From Bacteroides sp. 519 (GTDB lineage Bacteria; Bacteroidota; Bacteroidia; Bacteroidales; Bacteroidaceae): a stretch of 64,000 bases of DNA. Shown piece after piece: positions 36,867-46,505 of this stretch. The number at the start of each line of letters is the position of its first letter. The stretch's first letter is position 1. The position numbers and the translations under genes were made by a program. Below the pieces are notes generated by a model. It saw only the letters and a program-made list of their open reading frames with translations. It made no database searches and had not been told where the DNA came from. The DNA lies in the NCBI RefSeq assembly GCF_010500955.1, contig NZ_QVMJ01000007.1:186001-250000 (forward strand). Reading direction: 5' to 3'.

Positions 36867-37643
36867 CTACATATCCCGCACACACCGCACCGCAAACGCA
36901 TTCTGCCACTCATGAATCCCTTTAATAACCCTGCTACCATACACTAACATATAATAGCTATACCCGCCACTGTACCCTGAGCCCGACCAAACATAGCCGA
37001 ACTTACCCACAGCATTGGCCACACCATTGTAATATTTACGGTAACCGCCGGCCGGAAAACGTAAGCCGCCGGCCAACTCCTGCCCTGCCGGTACTTGGTA
37101 ATACCCATAATGATTGTTTGCCGATCTGCCAGAAGTTACAAGTGTATTGGTAAAGCCACCACCATAGGATACACCGGGCTGCTCGGCCAGCAGCCGGATG
37201 TATTCATTGATTGTAGGTAGCCGCCAATTGCCATCTACCCAGCCTTGTGCCGATATGTATTGACAAATATCGCCTGTACCGGCACGGGCATCGAAGCCGG
37301 TAATATGGTCTATAGTGTCATTCACAAACGGAATATCTGCCCACTTATAATCGTAAACGCCGGTTGGCGAATAAATAATATGCCCCTGTGGGTATTGCCC
37401 GGCGGTATAAGTAGCGTTATTTCCCGAAAGGGCTGCCGGACTGATAGCCACCAACGAACCCCATTGAAACAATACGCCTTGCGAACGGGCAGGGATAGCG
37501 GCATTCCCGGCCGGAGTGGTGGCAAAGGTTAGCTTAGTTCCATCCCATACAATGTTGCTGTGGGCAAAGGAGGCGGAAACGGGGAAATCCTGCCCCAGTA
37601 GTTGGAGGGGCAGGAAGAGAAAAAAGAATAGTTTTAGTTTCAT
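36867..37643 (-). CDS. Secreted stand-alone C-type-lectin-like domain protein
   Basis: A 258-residue protein with signal peptide (to LLGQ, about 18). Its whole body is homologous to the last 275 residues of the next gene upstream: SNIVWDGTKLTFA against SNVVWDKANQRLTFA, GSLVAISPA, GHIIYSPTGVYDY, GDICQYIS and the ending AVRCVRD. The ending resembles C-type-lectin/FISUMP folds used as variable adhesin heads. It is the last gene of the fimbrial operon and probably an alternative tip or secreted adhesin. It arose by duplication of the tip domain (seen in sequence). Confidence 0.8.
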   Translation of the reverse strand: MKLKLFFFLFLPLQLLGQDFPVSASFAHSNIVWDGTKLTFATTPAGNAAIPARSQGVLFQWGSLVAISPAALSGNNATYTAGQYPQGHIIYSPTGVYDYKWADIPFVNDTIDHITGFDARAGTGDICQYISAQGWVDGNWRLPTINEYIRLLAEQPGVSYGGGFTNTLVTSGRSANNHYGYYQVPAGQELAGGLRFPAGGYRKYYNGVANAVGKFGYVWSGSGYSGGYSYYMLVYGSRVIKGIHEWQNAFAVRCVRDM

Positions 37644-37687
37644 AGTTGATGCTAAATGGAGTGTTATGCCTATTAAACACAGATTGA

Positions 37688-40615
37688 TTATTCTCGAATA
37701 CAGCGCACCGGTCGAGCGTGATGCCTGCCTTGGACGATAACAATCATTGGAGCCCCAGAACCATATTGAATATGCGCATAATTTCTTCCTCCCATCGAAC
37801 TACCACTCACTACATCGAGAGCATGCCCAAAATAGTAAGGTAATCCTCCTACTTCTTTATTATAAAAAGTGCGATATCCTGATGCAGGAACGAACATAGC
37901 ATACTCTGGATTTTGTTCATTTGCAGCCAACCGTGTACCCGCACCAAACCACACACCAAACGCAGGTTGAGCATAACCGTAATGATTGCTTTCAATGTTA
38001 GGGGCGAAAAACCTATAGGAATCCCACGTATACGGTGGTTCGTTAATCGGCTTATACTGTTCTTCGTTTAACAGTTGATGGAGTTCATTCGCAGTAGCCA
38101 TACGCCAGTTCCAGTTACCTTCTACCCAACCTTTGGAGGAAATATACTGGCAAATATCTCCTTTACCTTCGGATCCACAGAAACCGCTACCATCATAATC
38201 AATGAAATCGTTTTCAGCACCGCTGGCATTGCCAAATACACCATCAGTACTATCAACATAAGGAATACTTTCCCAATCGTAAGTGTAAATTCCAGTTGGT
38301 GAATATACAATATGTCCGCTTGGGTATTTTTCTGCTGTATAAACTCGTTGTGGGTCTGGGGGATTTTGATCCAAGGGGTCTGGGATATAACTCGATGGTA
38401 ATCCCGCCGGACTAATAGCCACCAACGACCCCCATTTAAAAAACAACCCTTGTGAGTTAGCTGGGATAGTAGCATTATCGGCTGGAGTAACAGCAAACGT
38501 TAGTCTTTGATTTGCCTTGTCCCAAACAACATTACTACGAGCAAAGCGAGCTGCAATAGCGCCTGTTTGTTTAAAAGTTCTGATATCCTGCCAATTGACA
38601 CCACCATCTATGGAACACTGAATAGTAATATCGCGTTCCAGAACAAATGATTCGGGAATAACTAAACCTGTAGTTTTTACTGTTGTTGGTGTAGCTCCGG
38701 CTGCCACAGTGCCACTGGCCAAAATAGTGTTTCCGGTAATAGCACGCACATGTAATAAGGGATGATAACCGGTAACAGTAACAACTGATGTACCGCCGAT
38801 TCGGGCAGTAACTGCTGTTGCCGAAACTTTAGCAGAATAGCCGGGTTGTGCAAACACAGTTTCCCTCACTACTTTATTATTATTTGTTATCAATATTTTT
38901 CTACCAATAGTATTCCAGGTTGTATTGGCAGGGAAGGTTGCTGTTAATGTGTAATCTGCCGGTGTTTCTAAAGCGGGCTCTGCCATATATAGTTCTTCGC
39001 CAATATTGGTTTGTAGCCCCCAAGCCATATTGGTATTTACTTTTGCAGTAATTTTTCCACCGTTGTATGGTATGTTCGTTCCGGTACCATTTACATTGAT
39101 ATACTCAATAAAATTAAATGTGGCAACCCTTTTAGGCTTTATGTCTTGGTGCACAGTGAGTTTGGCTTGTAAGCGTCCGGCCTCTAAAAAAATGTGGCCG
39201 GTGCGCAATGCGCTTGTTGTGTTTTCGCTTACACGAATGCTTACATCTGTTGGCAGTTCGCCTGCACCATACAGGGTGCCGGTTGTTTTGTTGGTTGTTA
39301 ACCATCCGGTGTTTGCTGTGGTACCATCGGCTTCGGTAATCTTTGTTATTTTAAATCCGGCCGGCACGTCGGTTTTCACTGTAACAGGTGTTGCATCGGC
39401 CTCTTTCCGGAAATTAAATACCATTTCGGGTTGTATGGAAAGGTAATACTGGTTGTCGAAGATAACATTGCCTGCCTGTCCATCGTCCCACTCAACAACG
39501 GTGGCAATCATGTTGAACGATTTAGAGTTGAAAGCTTCGTCGGGGGTGTTGTAACCCCTTCCTTTTACACTCAATATGGTCATGCGGTAAAGGTGGTTGC
39601 GCAATAAATCGCGGTAATAAGTATCGGTTATTTCTTTTTTAAGAAAATCCAAGCGGTAGTAAGTGGGTTTGGTATCGGCTCCGTAGGTTCCACCCACCAC
39701 TATGCAAGTGGCTTCGGAGGCTTTATCTTCGGCTTTACCTGTTGCTTCGAACAAATATATGGTACGCTCAAAAGCTGTACGCATGGTTGTAGGCACAGTA
39801 TACACCAGTGGACTGGTATTGTTAATATTACCCGTTGGCACGGTAGCAGCTTGCACCTTTGCACTGTGTTTCAGGTTGGCAACATCGGGCACAATACGAC
39901 CTTGGTTCTTGCTATTATATACATACACTTGGTTTAATACAAAGTTTCCGTCGTCTATCACATCCTGACTCAACAATAAATCGAAACGGGCAATTCCCCG
40001 TACCAAACTTACGCCCGAAATTTCTTTCACCTGGTCGGTAAGCGTTTCTTTCACTTCGCCCCACATAGGGAAAGGCTTGAATGTTTTCGACGCATCATTT
40101 TCGCCTTTATCGTTGTTAGCATTCCACTTGTCCGCATTAGAGCACACCAGCCGGGCCAGCAATTCGTCTTTGTCGGCACCTGGGCCTATGTAGCCCAAAG
40201 CAGTCAATTCGTTACGGGCATTGGCCAGCACCACAAAGGTTTGCTCTGTGGTTGCCTTGATAAGCGTTACCGAAAACTGTTTTTTTGCTTTGGTAGGGTT
40301 GTCTTCCGTAACATCAATAATAGATCGGCCTTCGGCACTGTAGGCAAACGCCCAGCCCGATGCTTTGGAGCCATCGGCCTTAAAGGCCAATACATCTATT
40401 TGCTCTACATAGTTTTCGTCAATCACCGAAATGGCACGGGTAGATGCAGGTGTTGAAGAGGCGGGCATTTGCAGCGAAACTCTTACATCTACCTTCTCGG
40501 GCACTATTGGAGTGGGATATTCTGTACTATCGTCTTCTGGTGTGCAGGCAACCAACAGAAAGGCCCACAAAGTGGCCGGTAAAAGTAATCTGGTTTTAAT
40601 CTTATTCATATTCAT
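37688..40615 (-). CDS. Fimbrial tip adhesin-type lipoprotein (Mfa/Fim family)
   Basis: A 975-residue protein starting at Met 40615 or 40609; the open frame upstream overlaps the anchor gene. Lipobox LLVAC is followed by a fimbrillin-like N-terminus (VDVRVSLQMPAS, IDVLAFKADG). Middle beta domains include BACON-like repeats (ATFNFIEYINVNG, AWGLQTNIG). The last 275 residues form a C-type-lectin-like head with the ending ARPVRCIRE. The layout suits a minor tip subunit such as Mfa3-5/FimC-E of Porphyromonas. It follows the anchor-type gene after 20 bases. Confidence 0.82.
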   Translation of the reverse strand: MNMNKIKTRLLLPATLWAFLLVACTPEDDSTEYPTPIVPEKVDVRVSLQMPASSTPASTRAISVIDENYVEQIDVLAFKADGSKASGWAFAYSAEGRSIIDVTEDNPTKAKKQFSVTLIKATTEQTFVVLANARNELTALGYIGPGADKDELLARLVCSNADKWNANNDKGENDASKTFKPFPMWGEVKETLTDQVKEISGVSLVRGIARFDLLLSQDVIDDGNFVLNQVYVYNSKNQGRIVPDVANLKHSAKVQAATVPTGNINNTSPLVYTVPTTMRTAFERTIYLFEATGKAEDKASEATCIVVGGTYGADTKPTYYRLDFLKKEITDTYYRDLLRNHLYRMTILSVKGRGYNTPDEAFNSKSFNMIATVVEWDDGQAGNVIFDNQYYLSIQPEMVFNFRKEADATPVTVKTDVPAGFKITKITEADGTTANTGWLTTNKTTGTLYGAGELPTDVSIRVSENTTSALRTGHIFLEAGRLQAKLTVHQDIKPKRVATFNFIEYINVNGTGTNIPYNGGKITAKVNTNMAWGLQTNIGEELYMAEPALETPADYTLTATFPANTTWNTIGRKILITNNNKVVRETVFAQPGYSAKVSATAVTARIGGTSVVTVTGYHPLLHVRAITGNTILASGTVAAGATPTTVKTTGLVIPESFVLERDITIQCSIDGGVNWQDIRTFKQTGAIAARFARSNVVWDKANQRLTFAVTPADNATIPANSQGLFFKWGSLVAISPAGLPSSYIPDPLDQNPPDPQRVYTAEKYPSGHIVYSPTGIYTYDWESIPYVDSTDGVFGNASGAENDFIDYDGSGFCGSEGKGDICQYISSKGWVEGNWNWRMATANELHQLLNEEQYKPINEPPYTWDSYRFFAPNIESNHYGYAQPAFGVWFGAGTRLAANEQNPEYAMFVPASGYRTFYNKEVGGLPYYFGHALDVVSGSSMGGRNYAHIQYGSGAPMIVIVQGRHHARPVRCIRE

Positions 40616-40635
40616 AAATAGCCAATTATCATTTT

Positions 40636-41544
40636 TTAAATCAATCCTATTTCGTCGTCTACCACCCACCAGCCATTAATGTAAACAGATACATTTGGCC
40701 CCATAAAGCGCAGGTGTATATTGAAAACATGGGTATTGTTGTAATCAATGTTTTTAATTTCGTTTATCAATGTCACCAGGTTTTCGCTGTATAATAGCGT
40801 GTTTGTTGTTTGGTTCTTTATTTTGATGATGGGGCTGCGGTGAGCGGCCAGCTTTAGTATATTGAGCGATGCCAACAGCTGGCCGTTGGGGTCTTTTTGG
40901 CACTGGGTGGTATATGCAAATTCGTTGTCGTTGTCAACGAAAGAATAATCAAAATCGTATATACTGTTATTGTCGTAAACCAACAGTTGGTAGTCGTTGT
41001 TGTTCAATGGCAATCCCTCGGTGGTGAGGTTTATGGTGTTGTAAGCTTTGTTTAGTGGCAGATAGATTTTCTGTTCGTCGGCATTGGTTACAAATTCTGT
41101 TTTCCCGGCATAAAATAGGGGCAACACGCCGTTTGTTACTTCATTTTCGTGTTCAAGGTAAAGCAAGGCGTCGGCCAGTTTGGTTTGGCCTATAACAAAT
41201 TGTTGAGGAATAAATTTATAATGTGTGGGCACACCACACCAGGCAACAAAGTTATAATCGCCGGCGGGCAGGTTGTCTATTGCAATACAATAATTAAGAC
41301 TCAGTGTCGGATTTTTATCTACATACACGCCCCTGAGTATTTCTTCGGCATCGAAAACGAAAAGGTCTATCCTTTTTACCTCTGTTTCGTTTATATACCC
41401 ACGAGTGTACGTTTCCGGGGTGTATGAAAAATAGATTTGTAACCCTGCCAAACACCCTGATAAATCTTCTTTGATGCAACCGGCAAGCAGTGCAGAGAGC
41501 AACAGCAACGCAGGCAAATATGTTCGTGTAAATAGCTTCATCAT
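40636..41544 (-). CDS. Fimbrial anchor subunit (Mfa2/FimB-like)
   Basis: A 302-residue lipoprotein (lipobox LLAGC followed by IKEDLSGC) with the conserved opening DLSGCLAGLQIYFSY and IDLFVFDAEE seen in FimB/Mfa2 proteins. These cap the base of the fimbria and fix it to the outer membrane, limiting its length. It follows the major subunit gene after a 93-base gap with a GC-rich hairpin, which may lower anchor synthesis relative to the shaft protein. Confidence 0.87.
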   Translation of the reverse strand: MMKLFTRTYLPALLLLSALLAGCIKEDLSGCLAGLQIYFSYTPETYTRGYINETEVKRIDLFVFDAEEILRGVYVDKNPTLSLNYCIAIDNLPAGDYNFVAWCGVPTHYKFIPQQFVIGQTKLADALLYLEHENEVTNGVLPLFYAGKTEFVTNADEQKIYLPLNKAYNTINLTTEGLPLNNNDYQLLVYDNNSIYDFDYSFVDNDNEFAYTTQCQKDPNGQLLASLNILKLAAHRSPIIKIKNQTTNTLLYSENLVTLINEIKNIDYNNTHVFNIHLRFMGPNVSVYINGWWVVDDEIGLI

Positions 41545-41584
41545 TAAAATTCCTTTGTTTCTTGAAAATTAGAAAGGGAAAGTC

Positions 41585-41622
41585 CCCTCCCCTGATTCAG
41601 GGAGGGGGTGCCCAACGGGCGG
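41585..41622. repeat. GC-rich hairpin between major subunit and anchor genes
   Basis: CCCCTCCCCTGATTCAGGGAG forms a strong stem, followed by GGTGCCCAACGGGCGGG. The second part recurs inverted at 44798-44816 and, diverged, at 49139-49160. Possible attenuator. Confidence 0.75.
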
Positions 41623-41637
41623 GTGATTTAGAAAGTA

Positions 41638-43011
41638 TCAGAGTAAATCGTATCCATCGGCAACGTTGCTCCAAGTTTCTACTTCTACATTTACAATAAG
41701 CGAAGTATCTTCTGTTACCTCGGCTTCGTCAACCGGTTTACCCGGTGCTTTGATGCTGTTAATGGTAACTTTGTAATAGTTGTTACGCAATACATCAAAT
41801 TTAGCAGCTACAGAACCGGGGATGTGAGCATCGGGTGCTCCTGTTTTATTGAGGTAGGCACGGTAGTAGCAAAGGCCGCTTTTGTACTCAGTACTTTTTG
41901 TTGAGCCTGCGTTTGCAGTACTAAAAGTAGTTGCATCGGCTTCTACATCAAAGAAATAGATTGAACCATCGGCTTTTACAACTGTCCAAAACGATTTTAC
42001 AGCAGTGTTTGCGCCTTTACTGGCTCCGCTGGCATTACAAAAATAGGCAGGTGCATACTGTGCACGTACCGAAACGTAAGTTAGGTTGTCACCGTTTACG
42101 TTATAGGTTTTTGTAGTGTTCTCGGGCACATAAACTGCTTTGGCAGTAAGGGCGGTAGCTGTATTAGCATCTACTGCAAAATACTCGGTAGAGTTGGGCA
42201 GATAACTGCTGATGGTAAAGAAATCACCTGCAACATAGTTTTCCCAGTTGGTGTCGTGCACCACAATGTTAGGAGTAGTTCCTACACGGTTTTGGATAGC
42301 ATACGTTTTTTTATTGATGTTACCAAGGGCAAACTGAAGGTTGGTAAATACACCACCCAAGGTGGTAATTTTACCTGCACCATCGCGTGTAATGTCTTCT
42401 TGTACAGTTACTTTAGCTACCATACGTTTTACACTTACTGTTACAACATTGGCTGCCGGAGTAGTACCCGGAGTGGTTTCGACCACCAGTTTGGCTTGTT
42501 TTGCCTCGGTGCTTGCCATAGCAAGCCCATTGCTCGACAGGCTATTGGTTGCGGTAAGCGTATAAACCACTTTTGCCAAATCAGACAGCGGAGAGTTTAG
42601 CTCGGGAAACACACCGGGGTAGTTCATCAAAATATAAATCCGTTTATTCCCTGTGGTTGTAGTAATTTTACTACCATCCATCATGTAGGTGTCGGGGTAC
42701 TCACGATCTACTTTAAAATCGTTTCTTTTTAACGCCACATTCTGTTCCAGTATATAGAATCCATCAATAGAGGTTTCGGCGTAGATCAACACATTTACAT
42801 CGTTCATCTCAACTTCGGCATCTGTTGCATTACCATCATCGGCAGCACGTCCTTGCAAAGCACGAGGTGCAGTAATGGCCAGTTCCATTGCTGTGGGGTC
42901 TCCGGCTACAATTTTATATTCACCACTAAATTCGTTGTTGTTCGAACAACTTGTTAAGCCCATCGTTAGGGCTACGACTGCTAGAGCCGCATACTTAAAC
43001 TTAATTTTCAT
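41638..43011 (-). CDS. Major fimbrial subunit, fimbrillin (Mfa1/FimA-like)
   Basis: A 457-residue lipoprotein precursor. The start at 43011 (MKIKFKYAALAVVA) gives a lipobox TSC; the open frame extends 18 codons upstream. Fimbrillin features are the N-terminal beta-sandwich with VEMNDVNVLIYAETS, GNKRIYILMNYP, a mid-region VKRMVAKVTVQEDI, and the C-terminal donor strand-like segment IVNVEVETWS. Subunits are processed by a surface protease and polymerise by strand exchange. It is the shaft gene of the locus. Confidence 0.88.
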   Translation of the reverse strand: MKIKFKYAALAVVALTMGLTSCSNNNEFSGEYKIVAGDPTAMELAITAPRALQGRAADDGNATDAEVEMNDVNVLIYAETSIDGFYILEQNVALKRNDFKVDREYPDTYMMDGSKITTTTGNKRIYILMNYPGVFPELNSPLSDLAKVVYTLTATNSLSSNGLAMASTEAKQAKLVVETTPGTTPAANVVTVSVKRMVAKVTVQEDITRDGAGKITTLGGVFTNLQFALGNINKKTYAIQNRVGTTPNIVVHDTNWENYVAGDFFTISSYLPNSTEYFAVDANTATALTAKAVYVPENTTKTYNVNGDNLTYVSVRAQYAPAYFCNASGASKGANTAVKSFWTVVKADGSIYFFDVEADATTFSTANAGSTKSTEYKSGLCYYRAYLNKTGAPDAHIPGSVAAKFDVLRNNYYKVTINSIKAPGKPVDEAEVTEDTSLIVNVEVETWSNVADGYDLL

Positions 43012-43019
43012 TTTGTTTT

Positions 43020-43085
43020 TAATTATAATTAATAATATATTAAAATTGAGAATTGTAATTTTCAATTGTCAATTTTCAATTTTCA
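43020..43085. repeat. AATTGAAAATTGAC simple repeat at stop codon
   Basis: Repeated TTTTCAATTGTCAATTTTC units around the TGA stop of the lipoprotein gene. Resembles a single arm of the dyad family; no core seen. Confidence 0.6.
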
Positions 43086-44862
43086 ATTTACTAATCTCCG
43101 GATCACGTTCGGCTCGATCAACCTTATCCGGATCCAGCCGGAAAGCCTCCCTCAAATGATCGGCAGCTGCTTGCATTTCTTTCATTCTTGAACACAGGAT
43201 AGCTGCCAGATAATGCGTATTGGCATTTTGCGGCAAGGCTGCCAGGATATTATAAGCTTTACCATCATACCCCAGGCAAGCTAGAGCCACTGCTGTGTTA
43301 TAGTCGTTGTAATTGTTCAATATATTCAAGGCCTGCTGATATTCACGGTTTGCTAATTGTTTCAGGGCTAATGCATACTCGCTACGCTGCACATCCGTAA
43401 AGTTGGGGTTGGTTAATAAATTACCGTCGGCCAATTCGTCTGTCGACGAAACAATGTAGTTCAACGTGTCTACCTGTTGCATTTTAAAGTAACTACGGTC
43501 GGTAGCCGTAATGGTTCCTGTTAGTGTTAGTTTCAATACCTTCAACCCCGCTGTTACCGGATAGGTACATGTATAGCGATAAGTGTAATCCTTTCCGGGA
43601 ACAATTTTTGCATTGTAATGTGCATCTGCACGATATGGGCTGGGTACCATATATCTAAAAACTTCTTGTTGCCGGGCATTTTTCAACTTGTTACTTTCTA
43701 ACTGGCTGTGCAACATATAGGCTGTAGCAATCTCTACAGAGTCTTTTTCTTTAGGTAAAAGCGGACCAAGATCTTCGGAGGCAATGCTTTTCAGATAGAA
43801 ATTGCGATACCTGACCGGTACTGTTTCTAATGTAATTTGCTTGCGAACAGAAGTTCTGTCGATAATTTGCTTACGCTCGTTCCGGTACTTCCTGTTCAAT
43901 AAACTGGTATCCTGGCGTGCAGCCAGTTTACGTAAAAACAGGGCGCTATATTTGTTGTCGTGTTCCTGTAACTTCTTTCTGAGTTTTTCGGCACGTTTCA
44001 CATTATAAGCATCGTACTTGGTTTGTTCGGCGTTGCGCCAGTCACGGTATTTTTGCATCAGTCGCCATTTGCTATAATATTGATTGAGTTTATTACGCCT
44101 GCGGCGTTTTAATTCGCGGTTCACCTCACGATGGTCTACAAACACCGAGTCGTAAGCAATGGGGTTTATAATGTCGTCCATATAGTTTTCAAATCGTTCA
44201 TAGTCTTGCTTTTGAAGTTCAATAAAATTCTTACCACGCAACACCACATCTTCCAGTTTCACAACAGAGTCGTTATGAAAAACTTCGGGCGTAAGCACCA
44301 ATTGATAATCGGCCGACAGGTAGGCCGCAGGTACACGAATAAGGAAATCGAGCGTTACTTGTTCTTTGTGTACAGATACAAACCGGGCACGAGAGGTAAC
44401 TATAACCTGTTCAAGTGCATACACTTTATTGGTATCCAACCGGCGGTCTTCATGGTTTTGCGTTCGGGATGCAGAGAACTCGTTATATTTATTTACTTCT
44501 TCACTTAGCACCACAGTAGTCAATGTGTCACCTCTCCGAACAGTTGGATGAGTAATTCCAATTCTACTTTTTTCAAAAAAAAGACGCTCAGTGAGGTGAC
44601 GTTTCTTGGAGTCACTACTCACGCAGGAACTAACCAATAATAACAAAAAAATGAATGAATATTTATATTTACGATTGAACGATGCCGCAGGGATTCCCCG
44701 CCCTTGCGAGGCGGGGGTGGCCTTCTGGCCGGGGCGGGGAGTAAAACCCATTTGCAGGGAACTTAGCTGTGCAATCTTGTCCCCCCTCTCCGCCCGTTGG
44801 GCACCTCTCCCCTCTAGGGAGAGGAATTGCCATGCGGTTTCTTTGTTGTATCGTAAATTCAT
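43069..44862 (-). CDS. Fimbrial-locus lipoprotein with TPR-like tail
   Basis: The frame encodes 597 residues. The first 62 or so (GRGAQRAERG, TPRPGQKATPASQGRG) are read from a repeat element; a normal lipoprotein signal with lipobox LVSSC begins only afterwards at YKYSFIFLLLL and has no Met of its own. Either the repeat is translated from Met 44862 or Met 44751, or a non-standard start is used. After the signal come a beta-rich domain (VYALEQVIVTSRARF), a long basic helical region (RELKRRRRNKLNQYYSKW) and TPR-like repeats at the end (EYQQALNILNNYNDY). It probably helps assemble fimbriae at the outer membrane. Family not recognised. Confidence 0.75.
   Translation of the reverse strand: MNLRYNKETAWQFLSLEGRGAQRAERGDKIAQLSSLQMGFTPRPGQKATPASQGRGIPAASFNRKYKYSFIFLLLLVSSCVSSDSKKRHLTERLFFEKSRIGITHPTVRRGDTLTTVVLSEEVNKYNEFSASRTQNHEDRRLDTNKVYALEQVIVTSRARFVSVHKEQVTLDFLIRVPAAYLSADYQLVLTPEVFHNDSVVKLEDVVLRGKNFIELQKQDYERFENYMDDIINPIAYDSVFVDHREVNRELKRRRRNKLNQYYSKWRLMQKYRDWRNAEQTKYDAYNVKRAEKLRKKLQEHDNKYSALFLRKLAARQDTSLLNRKYRNERKQIIDRTSVRKQITLETVPVRYRNFYLKSIASEDLGPLLPKEKDSVEIATAYMLHSQLESNKLKNARQQEVFRYMVPSPYRADAHYNAKIVPGKDYTYRYTCTYPVTAGLKVLKLTLTGTITATDRSYFKMQQVDTLNYIVSSTDELADGNLLTNPNFTDVQRSEYALALKQLANREYQQALNILNNYNDYNTAVALACLGYDGKAYNILAALPQNANTHYLAAILCSRMKEMQAAADHLREAFRLDPDKVDRAERDPEISKLKIEN
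44680..44838. repeat. Dyad element with a core at each end, inside a coding frame
   Basis: GATGCCGCAGGG begins the element and GCCATGCGG ends it, so two inverted core copies bracket GC-rich hairpins (CCCCGCCCTTGCGAGGCGGGG and CCTCTCCCCTCTAGGGAGAGG). It lies wholly in the 5' part of the lipoprotein gene. Confidence 0.8.
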
Positions 44863-44876
44863 CTAATTTTTAATTC

Positions 44877-46379
44877 TCAATTCTTAATCCCTAACTTATC
44901 CACTTCTTGCAAATTATGCGCAGCCTCTTGTACCCCCGCTACTTTGGCTTGATTCAGCATTTCGATAGCTTTATCCAGTTCGCCACGCATCATATACACT
45001 ACACCTTTGTTGTTCCAGGCAGCTGGTAGTGTAGGTACTTTTTCTAATAAGCGAAGGGCGGTTGATAATTCGTTATTTTCAATTAACAAGGCAGCGGCAT
45101 TGTTCAAGGCAACGGGATCGTTATCGTGATATTTAGGTATCACTTCAATAACTATTCGTTTATATTCATTACTTCCTTTTCCATACTCCATAGCCACACG
45201 GTAAAGTTCGGCTTGTGACAGGTTTTCGGGGTTGCTGTTTGCTAGTATACGGGCTTCGGCTGTAGTATAGTTACGTACAGCGTAATTTATTTGATATTCT
45301 ACACGGCGTAACTCCGGAAAAACATCTTTCAACAACCGATAGTATACCGGCAGGTCTTTTAAACGGGCCTCCTTACGATCATAATCGTCGGCACTGTCGA
45401 TAATGTTCAGTATCTGCTTTTTCTGAGAAAAATCACTACCATCAACCACAGCACGCAGTCCGTCCCAGTCTTCGGCTACCGAGCGCACAGTAAAAATCTT
45501 TTCAGACAACATATAACTGCTGCGGATATACTCTTTCAGGGCCATCGAACGCTCGCGGGCCAGCTTTTCGTTGCTGGCATACTTACCCTCGGGCGATGCA
45601 TAACCTTCGATAAACAGTTCGGTTATCTGGCTATCCTCATCGCTCATCACTTCCAGAAGAGCATCATCAATTTTGCTTAACTCAACAGGATTGCGACGAA
45701 AATCGGGAAGTATTACCGAACTGCCCACCTGAAAATCCAGATAAGCACTACCTTGGCGGTTACGGGTTTTAAATTCTTCGGCAGGAGTAACCAAAGACAC
45801 TAACGGTTGAGCTACATAAGGCTCGCGAGGTGCCAGCTTCAGCTGGTCATTGAGTTTATAGGTATACATATTTACTTGTGCACGACACCCCACAACTTCC
45901 TGACGAATGTATAGACTACCTTCGTTCATCCACGATTCGAAAGGAAGTTTAAGGGTATAAAAAAACTGGTCGTTGATATATTTGTTTGTATTTACCAATA
46001 AATAGGGAGCCTCATAATTGGCCAGCCATCCTTTACTGGTTACAGCAAACCAGCGGCGGTTGGCCTTTGAGCGGGCTGCACCGTTAACTTGAATATATGG
46101 AAGTTCAAATATTCTACCTTTTTGCCGTATTTCGGGGATAAACAAAACACTGCCACAAGAGGGAACAACATTTGATTCAATTTGTATGCTGAAACGAATC
46201 AACAGGCTATCGTTGCGCTCGCAAAAATCAAGAGATTCAACAAGGGCAGAACCGTGATATTGCTGGGCGGCAACAAAGGTCGAAAAGCTTATAAAGGTAA
46301 TAAAGGCGATAAAGTAATGAGTTTTGAGTAATGAGTTTTGAGTTACGATGCCGTAGCCTCTTAGTTTATTCTTTTTCAT
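44877..46379 (-). CDS. DUF3868/OmpA-like fimbrial assembly protein
   Basis: A 500-residue protein. After the signal peptide comes a DUF3868-type N-terminal domain (YHGSALVESLDFCERNDSLLIRFSIQ region), then an OmpA-like peptidoglycan-binding domain (ELFIEGYASPEGKYASNEKLA, RERSMALKEYI) at about 255-310, and TPR-like repeats at the end (AAWNNKGVVYMMRGELDKAIE). Residues 8-25 (YGIVTQNSLLKTHYF) are encoded by one arm and core of a dyad repeat, giving an unusually long n-region; no later Met precedes the hydrophobic core. Such genes accompany Mfa-type fimbrial operons. Confidence 0.82.
   Translation of the reverse strand: MKKNKLRGYGIVTQNSLLKTHYFIAFITFISFSTFVAAQQYHGSALVESLDFCERNDSLLIRFSIQIESNVVPSCGSVLFIPEIRQKGRIFELPYIQVNGAARSKANRRWFAVTSKGWLANYEAPYLLVNTNKYINDQFFYTLKLPFESWMNEGSLYIRQEVVGCRAQVNMYTYKLNDQLKLAPREPYVAQPLVSLVTPAEEFKTRNRQGSAYLDFQVGSSVILPDFRRNPVELSKIDDALLEVMSDEDSQITELFIEGYASPEGKYASNEKLARERSMALKEYIRSSYMLSEKIFTVRSVAEDWDGLRAVVDGSDFSQKKQILNIIDSADDYDRKEARLKDLPVYYRLLKDVFPELRRVEYQINYAVRNYTTAEARILANSNPENLSQAELYRVAMEYGKGSNEYKRIVIEVIPKYHDNDPVALNNAAALLIENNELSTALRLLEKVPTLPAAWNNKGVVYMMRGELDKAIEMLNQAKVAGVQEAAHNLQEVDKLGIKN
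46314..46360. repeat. Half dyad (GAGTAAT arm plus core) within coding sequence
   Basis: GTAATGAGTTTTGAGTAATG then TTACGATGCCG. The opposite arm is missing. It encodes part of the signal peptide of the DUF3868 protein on the minus strand. Confidence 0.82.
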
Positions 46380-46400
46380 TTTCTTTCTTTTTTTATTTTT

Positions 46401-46490
46401 GAGACGCGGATTAACGCTGATTAACGCGGATTAACGCTGATTATTTAAGTAGAGATTAATCTGCGTTAATCCGCGTTAATCTGCGTTTCA
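46401..46490. repeat. Dyad with ACGCGGATTA arms
   Basis: GACGCGGATTAACGCTGATT pairs with AATCTGCGTTAATCCGCG units on the right. The centre is TATTTAAGTAGAGA, lacking the usual core. It lies in the 126-base gap between two fimbrial genes. Confidence 0.82.
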
Positions 46491-46505
46491 AAAAAACCAA
46501 TAGCT

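Noticed and set aside
36867..40615. Possible diversity-generating retroelement targets (C-type-lectin-like heads)
   Set aside because: No reverse transcriptase gene and no template repeat were seen nearby; divergence is as expected for ordinary duplication.
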